Below are positions 18,263-27,713 of a stretch of 64,000 bases of DNA, piece after piece. The first letter of the stretch is position 1; the number at the start of each line of letters is the position of its first letter. The notes under the pieces were generated by a model. The model saw only the letters and a program-made list of their open reading frames with translations. It searched no databases and was not told the DNA's origin. The DNA comes from an uncultured Lachnospiraceae bacterium (GTDB lineage: Bacteria; Bacillota; Clostridia; Lachnospirales; Lachnospiraceae). A program made the position numbers and the translations under genes. Location of the stretch: contig CABSCP010000021.1 of NCBI GenBank assembly GCA_902476265.1, forward strand, positions 1-64,000. The letters run 5' to 3'.

Positions 18263-19960
18263 ATGATTATTGGAATAGATCTGGGCACAACCAACAGCCT
18301 GGCGGCCTGTTTTACGGAAAACGGGCCCTGTATTATCCCCAACAGGCTGGGACAGCCGCTGACGCCCTCCGTGGTCAGCGTGGATGAGGAAGGGTGCGTT
18401 TATGTCGGGGAAACGGCAAAGGAAAGAAGGGCGCTTTATCCGGATACGGTAGCAGCCGCATTTAAAAGGAGCATGGGCAGCGACCGGGAGTTCAGACTGG
18501 GAAAACGGAAGTTTACGGCGGAAGAGCTTTCTTCTTTTGTGCTGCGGGCCTTAAAGGAGGATGCCGAGAGCTGGCTGGGCGAGCCGGTCACGGAAGCGGT
18601 CATCAGCGTGCCGGCTTATTTCGATGACAGACGGCGGAAAGCCACAAAGCGCGCCGGAGAACTGGCGGGGCTGAAGGTGGAACGCATTATCAGCGAGCCT
18701 ACTGCGGCCGCCATCGCCTATGGGCTTTATGAAAGAAAACAGAATACGCGGTTTCTGGTCTTTGACCTGGGCGGCGGGACATTTGATGTTTCCATTCTGG
18801 AACTCTACGAAAATATCCTGGAAGTGCGCGCCGTTGCGGGGGACAACTATCTGGGCGGGGAAGACTTTACGGAAGAGCTTCTGAAAATATTTCTGAAAAA
18901 GTGTGATCTTTCACCTGAGAAAATCGGCAGGAAGGATCATGTCCGCCTTTACAATGAGGCGGAGCGCTGCAAAAAGCTTTTTAATGACGCAGGAGAAGTC
19001 ACCATGCGCGCTGTCCTCGGACAAAACGGGGAAGAGATGACGGAAAAGAGCGCGGTCATCACCTATCGGGAATTTGCGGAAAGCTGCGAACCGCTGTTGG
19101 AAAAAATCAAGCAGCCGGTGAAGAGGAGTCTTTCCGACGCCCGGCTGAAGCTGTCTGATATCGATGTGGTGGTGCTCATCGGCGGAGCTACCAGACTGCA
19201 GATTGTACGGGATTTTCTGATCAAACTGTTCCGGAAATTTCCGGATACCAATATCAACCCTGATGAAGCGGTAGCTCTCGGGGCGGCAGTGCAGGCAGCC
19301 ATGAAAGAGCGCAGGGAAGCCGTGCGTGAAGTGATCCTGACGGATGTCTGTTCCTTTACGCTGGGGACGGATGTGGTGGTGGATCTGGGCAACGGCAGAA
19401 AAGAACCCGGGCATTTCTGCCCCATTATCGAGCGCAATACCGTGATTCCCGCCAGCAGAACGGAACGTTTTTATACCGCTCATGATAATCAGGATAAAAT
19501 ATGTATCCGCGTGCTTCAGGGCGAAAGCCGGTTTGCGGATAACAATCTGTATCTGGGAGAACTGCAGCTGGATGTGCCCAAAGGTCCTTCCGGAAAAGAG
19601 AGCGTGGATGTGACCTATACCTATGATATCAATTCCATCCTGGAAGTGGAGGCCACGGTGGTGTCCACCCAGGAAACGAAAAAGGTGATCATCAAAGGCG
19701 CGGAGAACCAGATGACCGAAGAACAGATCGCAGAGCGGATGGAAGAGCTGGCCTATCTGAAAATCCAGCCCAGGGACAGGGAAGAAAACAAGCTGCTTTT
19801 GCTGCAGGCGGAAAGAACTTATGAAGAATTGCTGGGAGAGGATCGCAGACGACTGGAATATCAGATACAGAAGTTCGAAGAAGCGTTGAAAAGCTGCGAT
19901 CGTGACAAAATTCGAGAGGAAAGGGAATCGTTAAAAGAAAAATTAGGCGAAATTTGGTAA
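18263..19960 (+). CDS. Hsp70-family chaperone, HscC-like
   Basis: A 565-residue Hsp70, shorter than DnaK (about 610-640) and near the HscC size. The nucleotide-binding domain shows GIDLGTTNS (4-12), phosphate 2 DLGGGTFDVS and adenosine loop GGATRLQIV. The substrate-binding beta domain begins near residue 370 and is followed by a short helical tail (about 470-565) without the DnaK acidic C-terminal motif. As in HscC, the lid is reduced. It is translationally close to the J-like/TPR gene and followed by ppdK with its own promoter. Canonical dnaK/grpE/dnaJ partners are not nearby, so it is a specialised paralogue. Confidence 0.92.
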   Translation: MIIGIDLGTTNSLAACFTENGPCIIPNRLGQPLTPSVVSVDEEGCVYVGETAKERRALYPDTVAAAFKRSMGSDREFRLGKRKFTAEELSSFVLRALKEDAESWLGEPVTEAVISVPAYFDDRRRKATKRAGELAGLKVERIISEPTAAAIAYGLYERKQNTRFLVFDLGGGTFDVSILELYENILEVRAVAGDNYLGGEDFTEELLKIFLKKCDLSPEKIGRKDHVRLYNEAERCKKLFNDAGEVTMRAVLGQNGEEMTEKSAVITYREFAESCEPLLEKIKQPVKRSLSDARLKLSDIDVVVLIGGATRLQIVRDFLIKLFRKFPDTNINPDEAVALGAAVQAAMKERREAVREVILTDVCSFTLGTDVVVDLGNGRKEPGHFCPIIERNTVIPASRTERFYTAHDNQDKICIRVLQGESRFADNNLYLGELQLDVPKGPSGKESVDVTYTYDINSILEVEATVVSTQETKKVIIKGAENQMTEEQIAERMEELAYLKIQPRDREENKLLLLQAERTYEELLGEDRRRLEYQIQKFEEALKSCDRDKIREERESLKEKLGEIW

Positions 19961-20011
19961 AATTATACAATCGGACAGGATAATTTTTGTGATACATTGT
20001 GCAAATAGATA

Positions 20012-20020
20012 TGTTATAAT
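20012..20020 (+). promoter_or_regulatory. Extended -10 promoter of ppdK
   Basis: TGTTATAAT (20012-20020) is an extended -10 element 74 bases before the ppdK start. The -35 region (ATACAT, 17-base spacing) is weak. Confidence 0.55.
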
Positions 20021-20093
20021 ATTTGCATGAGAGCGGCCGCCAGCCCTGGCGTTTCGCTGCATACCATAAAAAGTTCAAAGGGGGAACTGAATA

Positions 20094-22715
20094 ATGGCAA
20101 AATGGGTATATTTATTCAAAGAAGGCAATGCGGACATGCGCAACCTTCTGGGCGGTAAAGGAGCAAACCTGGCGGAGATGACCAATCTTGGCCTGCCGAT
20201 TCCGCAGGGCTTTACCGTGACAACTGAGGCCTGTACCGATTATTACAACAACGGCAGAAAGATTTCCGAGGAAATCCAGTCTCAGATTTTTGACGCGCTG
20301 GCAATTCTGGAAGAACAGCAGGGAAAGAAATTCGGCGATACGGAAAATCCGTTGCTGGTTTCCGTCCGCAGTGGCGCGAGGGCTTCCATGCCGGGCATGA
20401 TGGACACGATCCTGAATCTGGGCCTGACGGATATTTCTGTGGAGGGATTTGCGAAGAAGACCGGCAATCCCAGGTTTGCTTATGACTCCTACAGAAGATT
20501 TATCCAGATGTTTTCCGATGTGGTTATGGAAGTGCCCAAATCCCTGTTTGAACGGGTTCTGGATGATATCAAGGAAAGCAAAGGCGTTCATTTTGACACC
20601 GAGCTGACAGCGGATGACTTAAAAGAGGTCATCGCACGTTTTAAACAGATCTATAAAGATAAGATGGGAGAAGATTTCCCTCAGGAGCCCCGTATCCAGC
20701 TGATGGAAGCGGTGAAAGCCGTTTTCCGTTCCTGGGATAACGAGAGAGCCATTGTATACAGAAGAATGAACGATATTCCCGGAGACTGGGGCACGGCCGT
20801 GAGCGTACAGGCCATGGTATTCGGCAATATGGGCAATACTTCCGGAACAGGCGTTGCATTTACCAGAAACCCTTCCACCGGCGCCAAAGGAATCTATGGG
20901 GAATATCTGATTAACGCGCAGGGGGAAGACGTTGTGGCGGGCATCCGCACACCGCAGCCCATCACCAGACTGGAAGAGGATCTTCCGGAATGCTATAAGC
21001 AGTTCATCGGAATCGCCAATAAGCTGGAACAGCATTACAGAGATATGCAGGATATGGAGTTTACCATTGAAGAGGGCAAGCTTTTCTTCCTGCAGACGAG
21101 AAACGGCAAGAGAACCGCGCCCGCCGCGCTGCAGATCGCTTGTGATCTGGTAGATGAAGGCATGATTACCCCTGAAGAAGCGGTTCTGCGTATCGAAGCC
21201 AAATCCCTGGACCAGCTGCTTCATCCCACCTTTGATCCGGAAGCGTTAAAGAGAGGAACGGTGATCGGACAGGCTCTGCCCGCATCCCCGGGCGCTGCGG
21301 CAGGAAAAGTTTACTTCACCGCGGAAGAAGCGAAGGAAGCCCATGAAAAAGGAGAGAGGGTTGTTCTGGTACGTCTGGAAACCTCTCCGGAAGATATTGA
21401 AGGAATGCACGCTGCGGAAGGCATTCTGACCGTGCGCGGCGGCATGACCTCCCATGCGGCAGTGGTTGCCCGGGGCATGGGCACAGCCTGCATTTCCGGC
21501 TGCGGCGACATTGTGATTGATGAAGACGCAAAATTCTTCTCTCTGGGCGGTAAGACCTACCATGAGGGAGATTACATTTCCTTAGACGGTTCTACCGGTA
21601 AGATTTATGACGGAGATATCCAGACCGAAGAAGCCAGCATCAGCGGCAATTTCGGACGTATCATGGCCTGGGCGGACTCCTTCCGCAAACTGCGCGTGCG
21701 CACCAATGCGGACACGCCTGCGGATGCTGCCAATGCCGTGAAGCTGGGCGCAGAAGGCATCGGTCTGTGCCGTACCGAGCACATGTTCTTTGAACCCGAA
21801 AGGATTCCCAAGATCCGCAGAATGATTCTCTCCAAGACAGTGGAAGACAGAGAAAAAGCGCTGGCGGAACTGATCCCTTATCAGAAGGGTGACTTTAAGG
21901 AAATTTATGAAGTGATGGAAGGACGCCCTGTGACCATCCGCTTCCTGGATCCTCCGCTCCATGAATTCGTTCCCACAGAAGAGAAGGATATCGAAGATCT
22001 GGCAAGGGATATGGGCATTTCCGTAGCAGAAGTAAAAGCCACCTGCGATGACCTCCATGAATTCAACCCGATGATGGGACACCGTGGCTGTCGTCTGTCC
22101 GTAACCTATCCTGAAATTGCGAGAATGCAGACCAGAGCCGTCATGGAAGCTGCGATCGAAGTGAAGGCGGAAAAGGGATATGATATTGTTCCCGAAATCA
22201 TGGTTCCCCTGGTTGGCGATAAGAAAGAACTCAAGTTTGTCAAAGAAGTGATTGTCAAGACAGCAGAGCAGGTAAGAGCGGAGAAAAATTCCGATATCAA
22301 ATACCATATCGGCACCATGATCGAAATTCCCCGCGCAGCCCTTCTGGCAAATGAAATCGCAGAGGAAGCGGAATTCTTCTCCTTCGGCACAAACGATCTG
22401 ACCCAGATGACTTTCGGCTTCTCCCGTGATGATGCCGGCAAGTTCCTGGTTGACTACTATAAGAGTAAAATTTATGAATCCGATCCTTTTGCAAGACTGG
22501 ATCAGAACGGTGTGGGACAGCTGGTTGAAATGGCTGCAAAGAAAGGCCGCGCTACCAGACCCGACATCAAACTGGGCATCTGCGGCGAACACGGCGGCGA
22601 TCCTTCTTCCGTTGAATTCTGCCACAGAGTTGGTTTAAACTATGTATCCTGTTCCCCGTTCCGCGTGCCCATCGCACGACTTGCGGCGGCCCAGGCGGCA
22701 TTAAAGGACAAATAA
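20094..22715 (+). CDS. ppdK: Pyruvate, phosphate dikinase
   Basis: An 873-residue enzyme matching the length of clostridial PPDK. It has an N-terminal ATP-grasp domain, a phosphohistidine domain with GGMTSHAAV (catalytic His454), and a C-terminal PEP/pyruvate barrel with the active-site GICGEHGGDPSS (Cys830). It interconverts ATP + phosphate + pyruvate with AMP + pyrophosphate + PEP. In many anaerobes it works in the glycolytic direction with pyrophosphate. It is monocistronic, with two terminators downstream. Confidence 0.98.
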   Translation: MAKWVYLFKEGNADMRNLLGGKGANLAEMTNLGLPIPQGFTVTTEACTDYYNNGRKISEEIQSQIFDALAILEEQQGKKFGDTENPLLVSVRSGARASMPGMMDTILNLGLTDISVEGFAKKTGNPRFAYDSYRRFIQMFSDVVMEVPKSLFERVLDDIKESKGVHFDTELTADDLKEVIARFKQIYKDKMGEDFPQEPRIQLMEAVKAVFRSWDNERAIVYRRMNDIPGDWGTAVSVQAMVFGNMGNTSGTGVAFTRNPSTGAKGIYGEYLINAQGEDVVAGIRTPQPITRLEEDLPECYKQFIGIANKLEQHYRDMQDMEFTIEEGKLFFLQTRNGKRTAPAALQIACDLVDEGMITPEEAVLRIEAKSLDQLLHPTFDPEALKRGTVIGQALPASPGAAAGKVYFTAEEAKEAHEKGERVVLVRLETSPEDIEGMHAAEGILTVRGGMTSHAAVVARGMGTACISGCGDIVIDEDAKFFSLGGKTYHEGDYISLDGSTGKIYDGDIQTEEASISGNFGRIMAWADSFRKLRVRTNADTPADAANAVKLGAEGIGLCRTEHMFFEPERIPKIRRMILSKTVEDREKALAELIPYQKGDFKEIYEVMEGRPVTIRFLDPPLHEFVPTEEKDIEDLARDMGISVAEVKATCDDLHEFNPMMGHRGCRLSVTYPEIARMQTRAVMEAAIEVKAEKGYDIVPEIMVPLVGDKKELKFVKEVIVKTAEQVRAEKNSDIKYHIGTMIEIPRAALLANEIAEEAEFFSFGTNDLTQMTFGFSRDDAGKFLVDYYKSKIYESDPFARLDQNGVGQLVEMAAKKGRATRPDIKLGICGEHGGDPSSVEFCHRVGLNYVSCSPFRVPIARLAAAQAALKDK

Positions 22716-22798
22716 ATTCACGACATTTGTTGTCGTGGGACAAGCGGATTTGTTCTGGAAAGGGCATTTTGGCTTAGCGCCCACGCCATAGAAAAAAT

Positions 22799-22842
22799 AG
22801 CCTGACGCTGGTTTTTTGGAACCGGCGAAGGGCTGTTTTTTT
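22799..22842 (+). terminator. First terminator after ppdK
   Basis: Nested arms AGCC/GGCT and CGCTGGTT/AACCGGCG (22799-22834) are followed by GTTTTTTT. A smaller hairpin without T run (CACGACA/TGTCGTG, 22719-22737) lies just after the ppdK stop. Confidence 0.75.
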
Positions 22843-22887
22843 GTCTTAAAGACGATTTATAAATGGTTAGTAATAAATTTTTTACCA

Positions 22888-22923
22888 AGAGCCAGGTCAC
22901 TGCACAGACCTGACTCTTTTTTT
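22888..22923 (+). terminator. Second terminator after ppdK
   Basis: AGAGCCAGGTC (22888-22898) pairs with GACCTGACTCT (22907-22917) with one mismatch and is followed by seven T. Confidence 0.8.
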
Positions 22924-23153
22924 AAAAAAAGTGCTGCTGTACTAATTATTTAGTGCGACAGCTCTGCTGATTTGTTTTAAAAGTAAATATTTACATTCAG
23001 AAAATTAAAAAGATCCTATATATGGAACAAAAAAAGGAACTTTAAAAGGAGAATATAAAGGCTGTAAAAATAAGCCTTTATGTGGTTGGATTTAAGGAAA
23101 TGTTAATTGTTATACTTTAGATGTGTAATGAGTAATACGAGGGAGGTGAGAGT
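22924..23153. other. AT-rich intergenic region before the decayed accessory stretch
   Basis: With the terminators this completes a 438-base stretch without a gene. It holds a 7-bp hairpin (AAAGGCT/AGCCTTT, about 23058-23080) and a possible promoter (TTGGAT 23086-23091, 19-base spacer, TATACT 23111-23116). It is clearly richer in A and T than the flanking housekeeping genes. Confidence 0.45.
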
Positions 23154-23480
23154 GTGATAAGTATAGACCTGGATAACTTAAATGAGGAATCGGTTTATAA
23201 AGCTTTTAACGTTGAAGGAAATGAATTTGATGCACTCAATGACAGTTATTTGGAACTCTATGAGTTGATCGGTCGTGATGCTATGCTTAAACTCTTTAAG
23301 TATTTCCGTGGTGACAAGATTGACCGCCCCATGAGGCTGTATCGCTCGGATTTTATAGCAGATTTGGCAAGCCGGACAACAGACAGGCGGGAACGTGCCA
23401 AGATTGCCAGAGCCGGAGGATACACCATAAAATTTATAGAGGGGGTGTTGAGCAAGCGAAGAAATGAAACAGAAGAGTAA
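23154..23480 (+). CDS. Mor-like small DNA-binding protein (tentative)
   Basis: A 108-residue protein starting with GTG 5 bases after GAGGGAGGTGA. The arrangement of an acidic N-terminal segment, then LFKYFRGDKIDRPMRLY, then a basic helical C-terminus ending in GGYTIKFIEGVLSKR resembles the Mor/C transcription activator fold often found near mobile or decayed accessory genes. The match is by pattern only. Its end overlaps a 41-codon frame, which in turn overlaps the following secreted-protein gene, forming a translationally coupled chain. Confidence 0.5.
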   Translation: MISIDLDNLNEESVYKAFNVEGNEFDALNDSYLELYELIGRDAMLKLFKYFRGDKIDRPMRLYRSDFIADLASRTTDRRERAKIARAGGYTIKFIEGVLSKRRNETEE

Positions 23481-23589
23481 AAAAAACCTGTTCCACGATA
23501 TTTCCATGGAGCGCATAGTGGAAATTTTTCATATGTTGGGAGAAATGGGATTTGGAAGAGAAATCGTAGGGGTTTTTAAGAAGAAATGA
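23464..23589 (+). CDS. 41-residue basic small protein
   Basis: A frame of 41 codons that starts inside the end of the Mor-like gene and stops with TGA overlapping the ATG at 23586. The product is basic at both ends (MKQKSKKNLF... and ...VFKKK) with a central amphipathic helix. No family recognised. Overlaps at both ends argue for translational coupling. Confidence 0.4.
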   Translation: MKQKSKKNLFHDISMERIVEIFHMLGEMGFGREIVGVFKKK

Positions 23590-23624
23590 AAAAATACTTT
23601 ATTAGAGGGAAAGGGAAAAGAGAA

Positions 23625-25031
23625 ATGGAAAAAAAGAAATTTAAGAGGATGTTGGCTGTATTAGGAGTTGCTTCGTTAGTTGTCTGCCAGAACGGCATTA
23701 TGCAGGTGAGGGCGGCAGAACCTTCAGCACAGGAGACACTGGAGAATAACGCTACGGAGGCAGAGGGAACAGAGGAAGAGTAAGAAACAATGTCCGAAGA
23801 GACTGTGCCGGAAGAGGAAGAAACAACGCCCGTAGAGACTGCATTGGAAAAGGAAGAGTCAATATCTGAAGAGACTGCAGCAAAAGAGACAATACAAAAA
23901 ACGATAGAGACAGAGAATGTCGCAGAAGAGCAGGCTCAGAAACGGCTTGAAAAGGTGACTGATTTAAAATGGAGTGAGAACGGAGAGGGAAAATTCATAA
24001 ATCCGAATGAAGAAGCCGCTTTTACAGTATGTGTTATGAAAGACGGAGAGAAGGTTGGTACTTGGAGGGATAGTTCGTTATATGGCTCAGGGAAAGTGAC
24101 TTTTGACCTGTACCATTTGGTGGTAAAAAGTGGAAATGGGACATATACCTTTCAGGTAAATGCGGTAGCGGACGGATATGAGGAATCAGGCTGGTCAGAA
24201 CTCAGCCCGGAGTTTGAATATACGGTGCCTGATATATAGCTTCCGACACCTTCCGTCTTTGTGGAAGAAGGAGTTATCTACTGTTCACTGGACGGAAATT
24301 CCGATTATGTACTGGGGGAGGATTATGGATTTAATTACGAACTCTATTATCGTGACAGTTTCGGAGATCATCGGCTTACACAACAAGGATTGGATGAAAC
24401 CAGTTTTGATGCCGGACGGTATTGGAGTGATGCATTGGCTCCGGGGCGTGCTTATTATGTACAAGTGCAGACAATAAGCAGAAAAATTAAGGAACTTAGA
24501 GATAGCGATTGGTCTGACTTCATGCTGTTAGCAGATTACAGTGATTCCGAAGCTTCCCGGAAGGATGCACCTGCACGGGTAGCTTCCTCCAAGAAGGAAG
24601 AGCCGGTAATCGAAGGATGGAAACCGGTCACTCAGGATGAAATCAAACGGTATGCGGTTTATGGAAAAGAAAACCCGGTTTTATTGGCGGATGAAAAAAA
24701 CAGCTATGGGGTAACGATACAGAATGCAATGCACGGAAAACTTTGTTTTGATTCTTTGGAGGCAGCGCTGAACGGTTACACGATTGGAAGGACATACAAT
24801 ATTTATCCGGCGGGGCAGACTGCTTATAGGATGAATGAAAAAGCGAAGTTTACATTAAGCATCCCCAAAGCATTGCAGGCGGGCAGCCGGGAGTACTGCA
24901 TGATCTGTGTGACGGAAAACGGCGTTCCGGTCGTATTAAAGGATCTGGATACCAATCCGGAAACAATCACTTTTGAAACGAATGTTTATTATGCGTTTGC
25001 GTTGGTTTATAAGGATGCCATCGCAAAATAG
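23625..25031 (+). pseudogene. Secreted FN3-like surface protein gene with two in-frame stop codons
   Basis: One continuous frame of 469 codons (in-frame ATGs at 23625 and 23586) is broken only by TAA at 23781-23783 (codon 53) and TAG at 24237-24239 (codon 205). There is no frameshift. The N-terminus is a signal peptide (basic MEKKKFKRM, hydrophobic core, VRAAEP cleavage region), followed by a Glu/Thr-rich linker spanning the first stop. Two beta-rich fibronectin type III-like segments follow (about codons 95-200 and 205-305), the second beginning LPTPSVFVEE right after the TAG. A C-terminal beta domain ends at 25031. As written only 52 residues would be made, so it is inactive unless the stops are read through. 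Confidence 0.75.
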
Positions 25032-25072
25032 CGGATAGCTTTTTCATTAAAAATATAGGAATAACTTGAGAT

Positions 25073-25116
25073 AAACCGATGGTGCAGACTTTCAGTCAGG
25101 TCCATCGGTTTATTTT
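25073..25116 (+). terminator. Terminator after the secreted-protein pseudogene
   Basis: AAACCGATGG (25073-25082) pairs perfectly with CCATCGGTTT (25102-25111) and is followed by ATTTTTG. Confidence 0.85.
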
Positions 25117-25124
25117 TGTGTTTG

Positions 25125-25436
25125 TGAAGCGACTGCGCCAAAAGGCTATTGTGTCAAGGATATGGGAGACGGGGTCAACAATATGGCAGCCATGAAAGCC
25201 GCTGATGTAATTCTGCTGGAAAAGGATTTAAAAGTGCTCAAAACAGGGACAAAATAAGGAAGAAAAGCCTATGCCAATATGCTAAGATATATCAAGATGA
25301 CGACTTCTTCCGTCAGCAGGTTTATGCTGTGGATGAGGCCGGTGAGCTCCCGGTTTGACATGATAACATTTTTGCTGATGTATTTTGTCATATGCCCGCA
25401 GACAGCGGAGGGGACAGTTATACAACAGGAGCAGTG
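25125..25436 (+). pseudogene. Relic of an MgtA-type Mg2+ P-type ATPase gene
   Basis: Scattered pieces of the C-terminal third of MgtA are readable in order. A VKRLRQKG piece is followed after a 1-base shift by GYCVKDMGDGVNNMAAMKAAD (hinge motif GDGxND with the Asp changed to Asn). Then ADVILLEKDLKVL appears with the usual intervening membrane entry deleted. A TAA comes next, then GRKAYANMLRYIKMTTSS (about 25258-25311), and after another deletion SSRFDMITFLLMYFVICPQT (about 25345-25404). Functional MgtA has these blocks about 20-150 residues apart, so several deletions have occurred. The N-terminal two thirds are absent. Confidence 0.75.
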
Positions 25437-25505
25437 ATCCTGCCATGAAGGCAGTATATGAGTTACTATGGAGAACTGCTTTAGAAAAAAAGGGGTTATA
25501 AAGAG

Positions 25506-27596
25506 ATGCGTTTTATTGAACAATTACAGAAACCGGATCGTGAATTTACTCCGATCCCATTTTGGTTTTTAAACGGAGATCTGCGGGATGAAGAAATCCG
25601 CAGGCAGCTTTCGGACTTTGCATCACACGGGGTATATGGTGTTGTGCTGCATCCCAGAATCGGCCTGCCAAAGCGGATTCCCTATTTGTCGAAGACTTTT
25701 TTTCACTACATAAGGACTGCAGTAAAGACGGCGGCCGACCTGGATATGAAGGTGGTTCTTTATGATGAGGGGATGTATCCTTCCGGCTCCGCAGGCGGGC
25801 AGGTGGTGGAGGGGCATACAGAGTTTGCCAGCCAGGGAATTGTGCTGACGGACCGGGTGTTTAACGGCGATGAAGTTTTAGCAAAGACAGAGTATGGCAC
25901 TTTGGTGGCAAGAAAGAGCGGAGGAACCATCCGCGGCCTTCACTGGGGAGAAGATGACGGGGAGCCGGGGGCGCCCGCCAGCGCGGATATTTTGAATCAG
26001 GATGCGGTAAACCGTTTTCTGGAATTGACCCATGAGGCATATTACCGGGAGTTAAAGGAATATTTCGGGAATACGATCATTGGATTTTTTACGGATGAGC
26101 CCGGTATTCTGGGGCGCAATGTTGAGGGAATGTTTCCCTGGACAAGGGGATTTGCGGCGGATTTTACCGCGGCGGGCGGTGAGCTTGCAGAGCTTGCGGC
26201 TTTGTTTACCGGAGAGAAGAATGCTGCAGTCAGGCTGTATCATGAGATGCTGTTAGAGAGGGAAGGCAGGGTATATTATGGCAGCCTGAGCGATTGGTGT
26301 GAGAAACATGGAATTGCGCTGATGGGCCATCCCCATCAGAGCGATGATATTGAAGTGGAGAAGTATTTCCATATTCCGGGGCAGGATCTGGCGCTGCGCT
26401 GGGTCGCACCGGAAAACGGCGGTATTACCGGCATGGATTCCACCATGGCGAAGTGCAGCAGCGATGCGGCCAGGCTGATGAACCGCAGGCGCAATTCCAA
26501 TGAGTGCTTCGGAGCCTGTAATAAGGACGGGAACCCGTGGCAGCTTTCCGGCAGCGATATTAAATGGTATTTGGACTGGCTTTCTGTGCGGGGCGTTAAT
26601 CTTTTCATTCCGCATGCTTTTTACTACAGCATTGCAGGAAAAAGAAAAGAGGAACGTCCTCCGGACGTAGGCCCTAACAGCATTTGGTGGCCTTATTATC
26701 AAATGTGGTCCGTCTATATGAGCCGCCTGTCCTGTCTGATGACGGAGGGAAAACTGCAGGCCCGGGTGGCTGTGCTTTGTCAAAACAGGGACTTGAAGCC
26801 GGAATTGACCGCTCCTCTTTATGAGAGACAAATCAGTTTTCAGTATTTGCCGGAAAGCGTCTGGAAGGAATGCCGTGTGGAATAGGAAAATTTGGTCTGC
26901 CGCGGACAGCATTATCCGGTGGTGCTGGGGGATGAAGAAGGACGGTTCCCGGAGGTTTCGGGTGAGTTAGAGGATGCACAACCGTATGTATGGTGCAATC
27001 CCAAAGCTCCGGATCTGCGTTGTGCCCACATACTTTGCGGCGGTACTACGGAATGCTGGTTTCTGGTAAATGAAGGAGAATCGGAAATCAAAACTAGGCT
27101 CACGGTACCGACTGACCGGTGTCTGGGCTGGTTTGATTTATGGACAGGACGGGTGTGGAGGGCCGAATCTTTGGGCTTGTCGGATGGGAAAACCAAAACG
27201 GAACTTGTTTTGCCCTGCAGAGGAAGTATTCTTCTTTTTACCTGTACCGGAGAAGAATTTGAAAGGCTGGGAGAGGCAGAGAAGCCTGAGCGGATTGTGG
27301 CGCCCCGATTTCGTCATGTGAAAACGGATCAGGAGAGGATACAGAAGGTTTATCTGGCGGAATGGATCTGCAGCAAAGAACAACTGGAGAAAATTTCCCC
27401 TGTCTTGGAAACAGAAGCGGAGGAAATGGTCGAACTTGAAGTGAACGGAAAGCCGGCAGGGGTGTCCTTTTGGAACCCGCACCGGTTTCGGCTGGACGGG
27501 CTTTTGCAGGAGGGAAACAATGAGTTGAAGCTTACCGTTACCGGCAGTCCGGCCAATAAATACGGACGCCCGGTGTGGTATGGATTAAAAGTATAG
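25506..27596 (+). pseudogene. Glycoside hydrolase-like gene interrupted by an in-frame TAG
   Basis: A single frame of 697 codons is broken only by TAG at 26883-26885 (codon 460). The first part begins with FTPIPFWFLNGDL and GVYGVVLHPRIGLP, and contains VVLYDEGMYPSGSAGGQV, GFFTDEPG and MGHPHQSDD, as in the large barrel-type hydrolases related to GH2/GH106 annotated in gut Firmicutes (exact family uncertain). DEG and DEPG carry candidate catalytic acids. After the stop the frame continues with a beta-sandwich and a galactose-binding-like C-terminal domain (LEVNGKPAGVSFWNPHRF, NELKLTVTGS...KYGRPVWYGLKV). No signal peptide, so it would be cytoplasmic. A 459-residue product lacking the C-terminal domains could still be made. 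Confidence 0.75.
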
Positions 27597-27607
27597 GAAG
27601 AAACAGT

Positions 27608-27655
27608 GAAATTCCCGGCATCTTCATGATTCCGGGAATTTCGTTGTATTTTTGG
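27608..27655 (+). terminator. Terminator after the hydrolase gene
   Basis: GAAATTCCCGG (27608-27618) pairs with CCGGGAATTTC (27632-27642); a T-rich stretch follows and overlaps the next promoter. Confidence 0.75.
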
Positions 27656-27672
27656 GGGAAATCCTTTATACT
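27644..27672 (+). promoter_or_regulatory. Promoter of the AAA-ATPase pseudogene
   Basis: TTGTAT (27644-27649), 17-base spacer, TATACT (27667-27672), 42 bases before the ATG. Confidence 0.65.
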
Positions 27673-27713
27673 AATAACAGACAGTTTTGGGCGGTGAAAG
27701 AAAGGACAAGAGT

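Noticed and set aside
21582..22625. A 347-codon open frame on the minus strand
   Set aside because: It lies entirely within ppdK on the other strand and has no recognisable protein features.
22716..23153. Small RNA or riboswitch in the gap after ppdK
   Set aside because: Only two terminator-like hairpins and AT-rich sequence are visible; no known riboswitch core was recognised.
23781..26885. Alternative genetic code reading TAG or TAA as Gln
   Set aside because: Nearby genes end normally at TAG and TAA (for example 27596, 29901, 50511, 63934), and the housekeeping genes here contain no in-frame stops. Ordinary pseudogenes or sequence errors are simpler.
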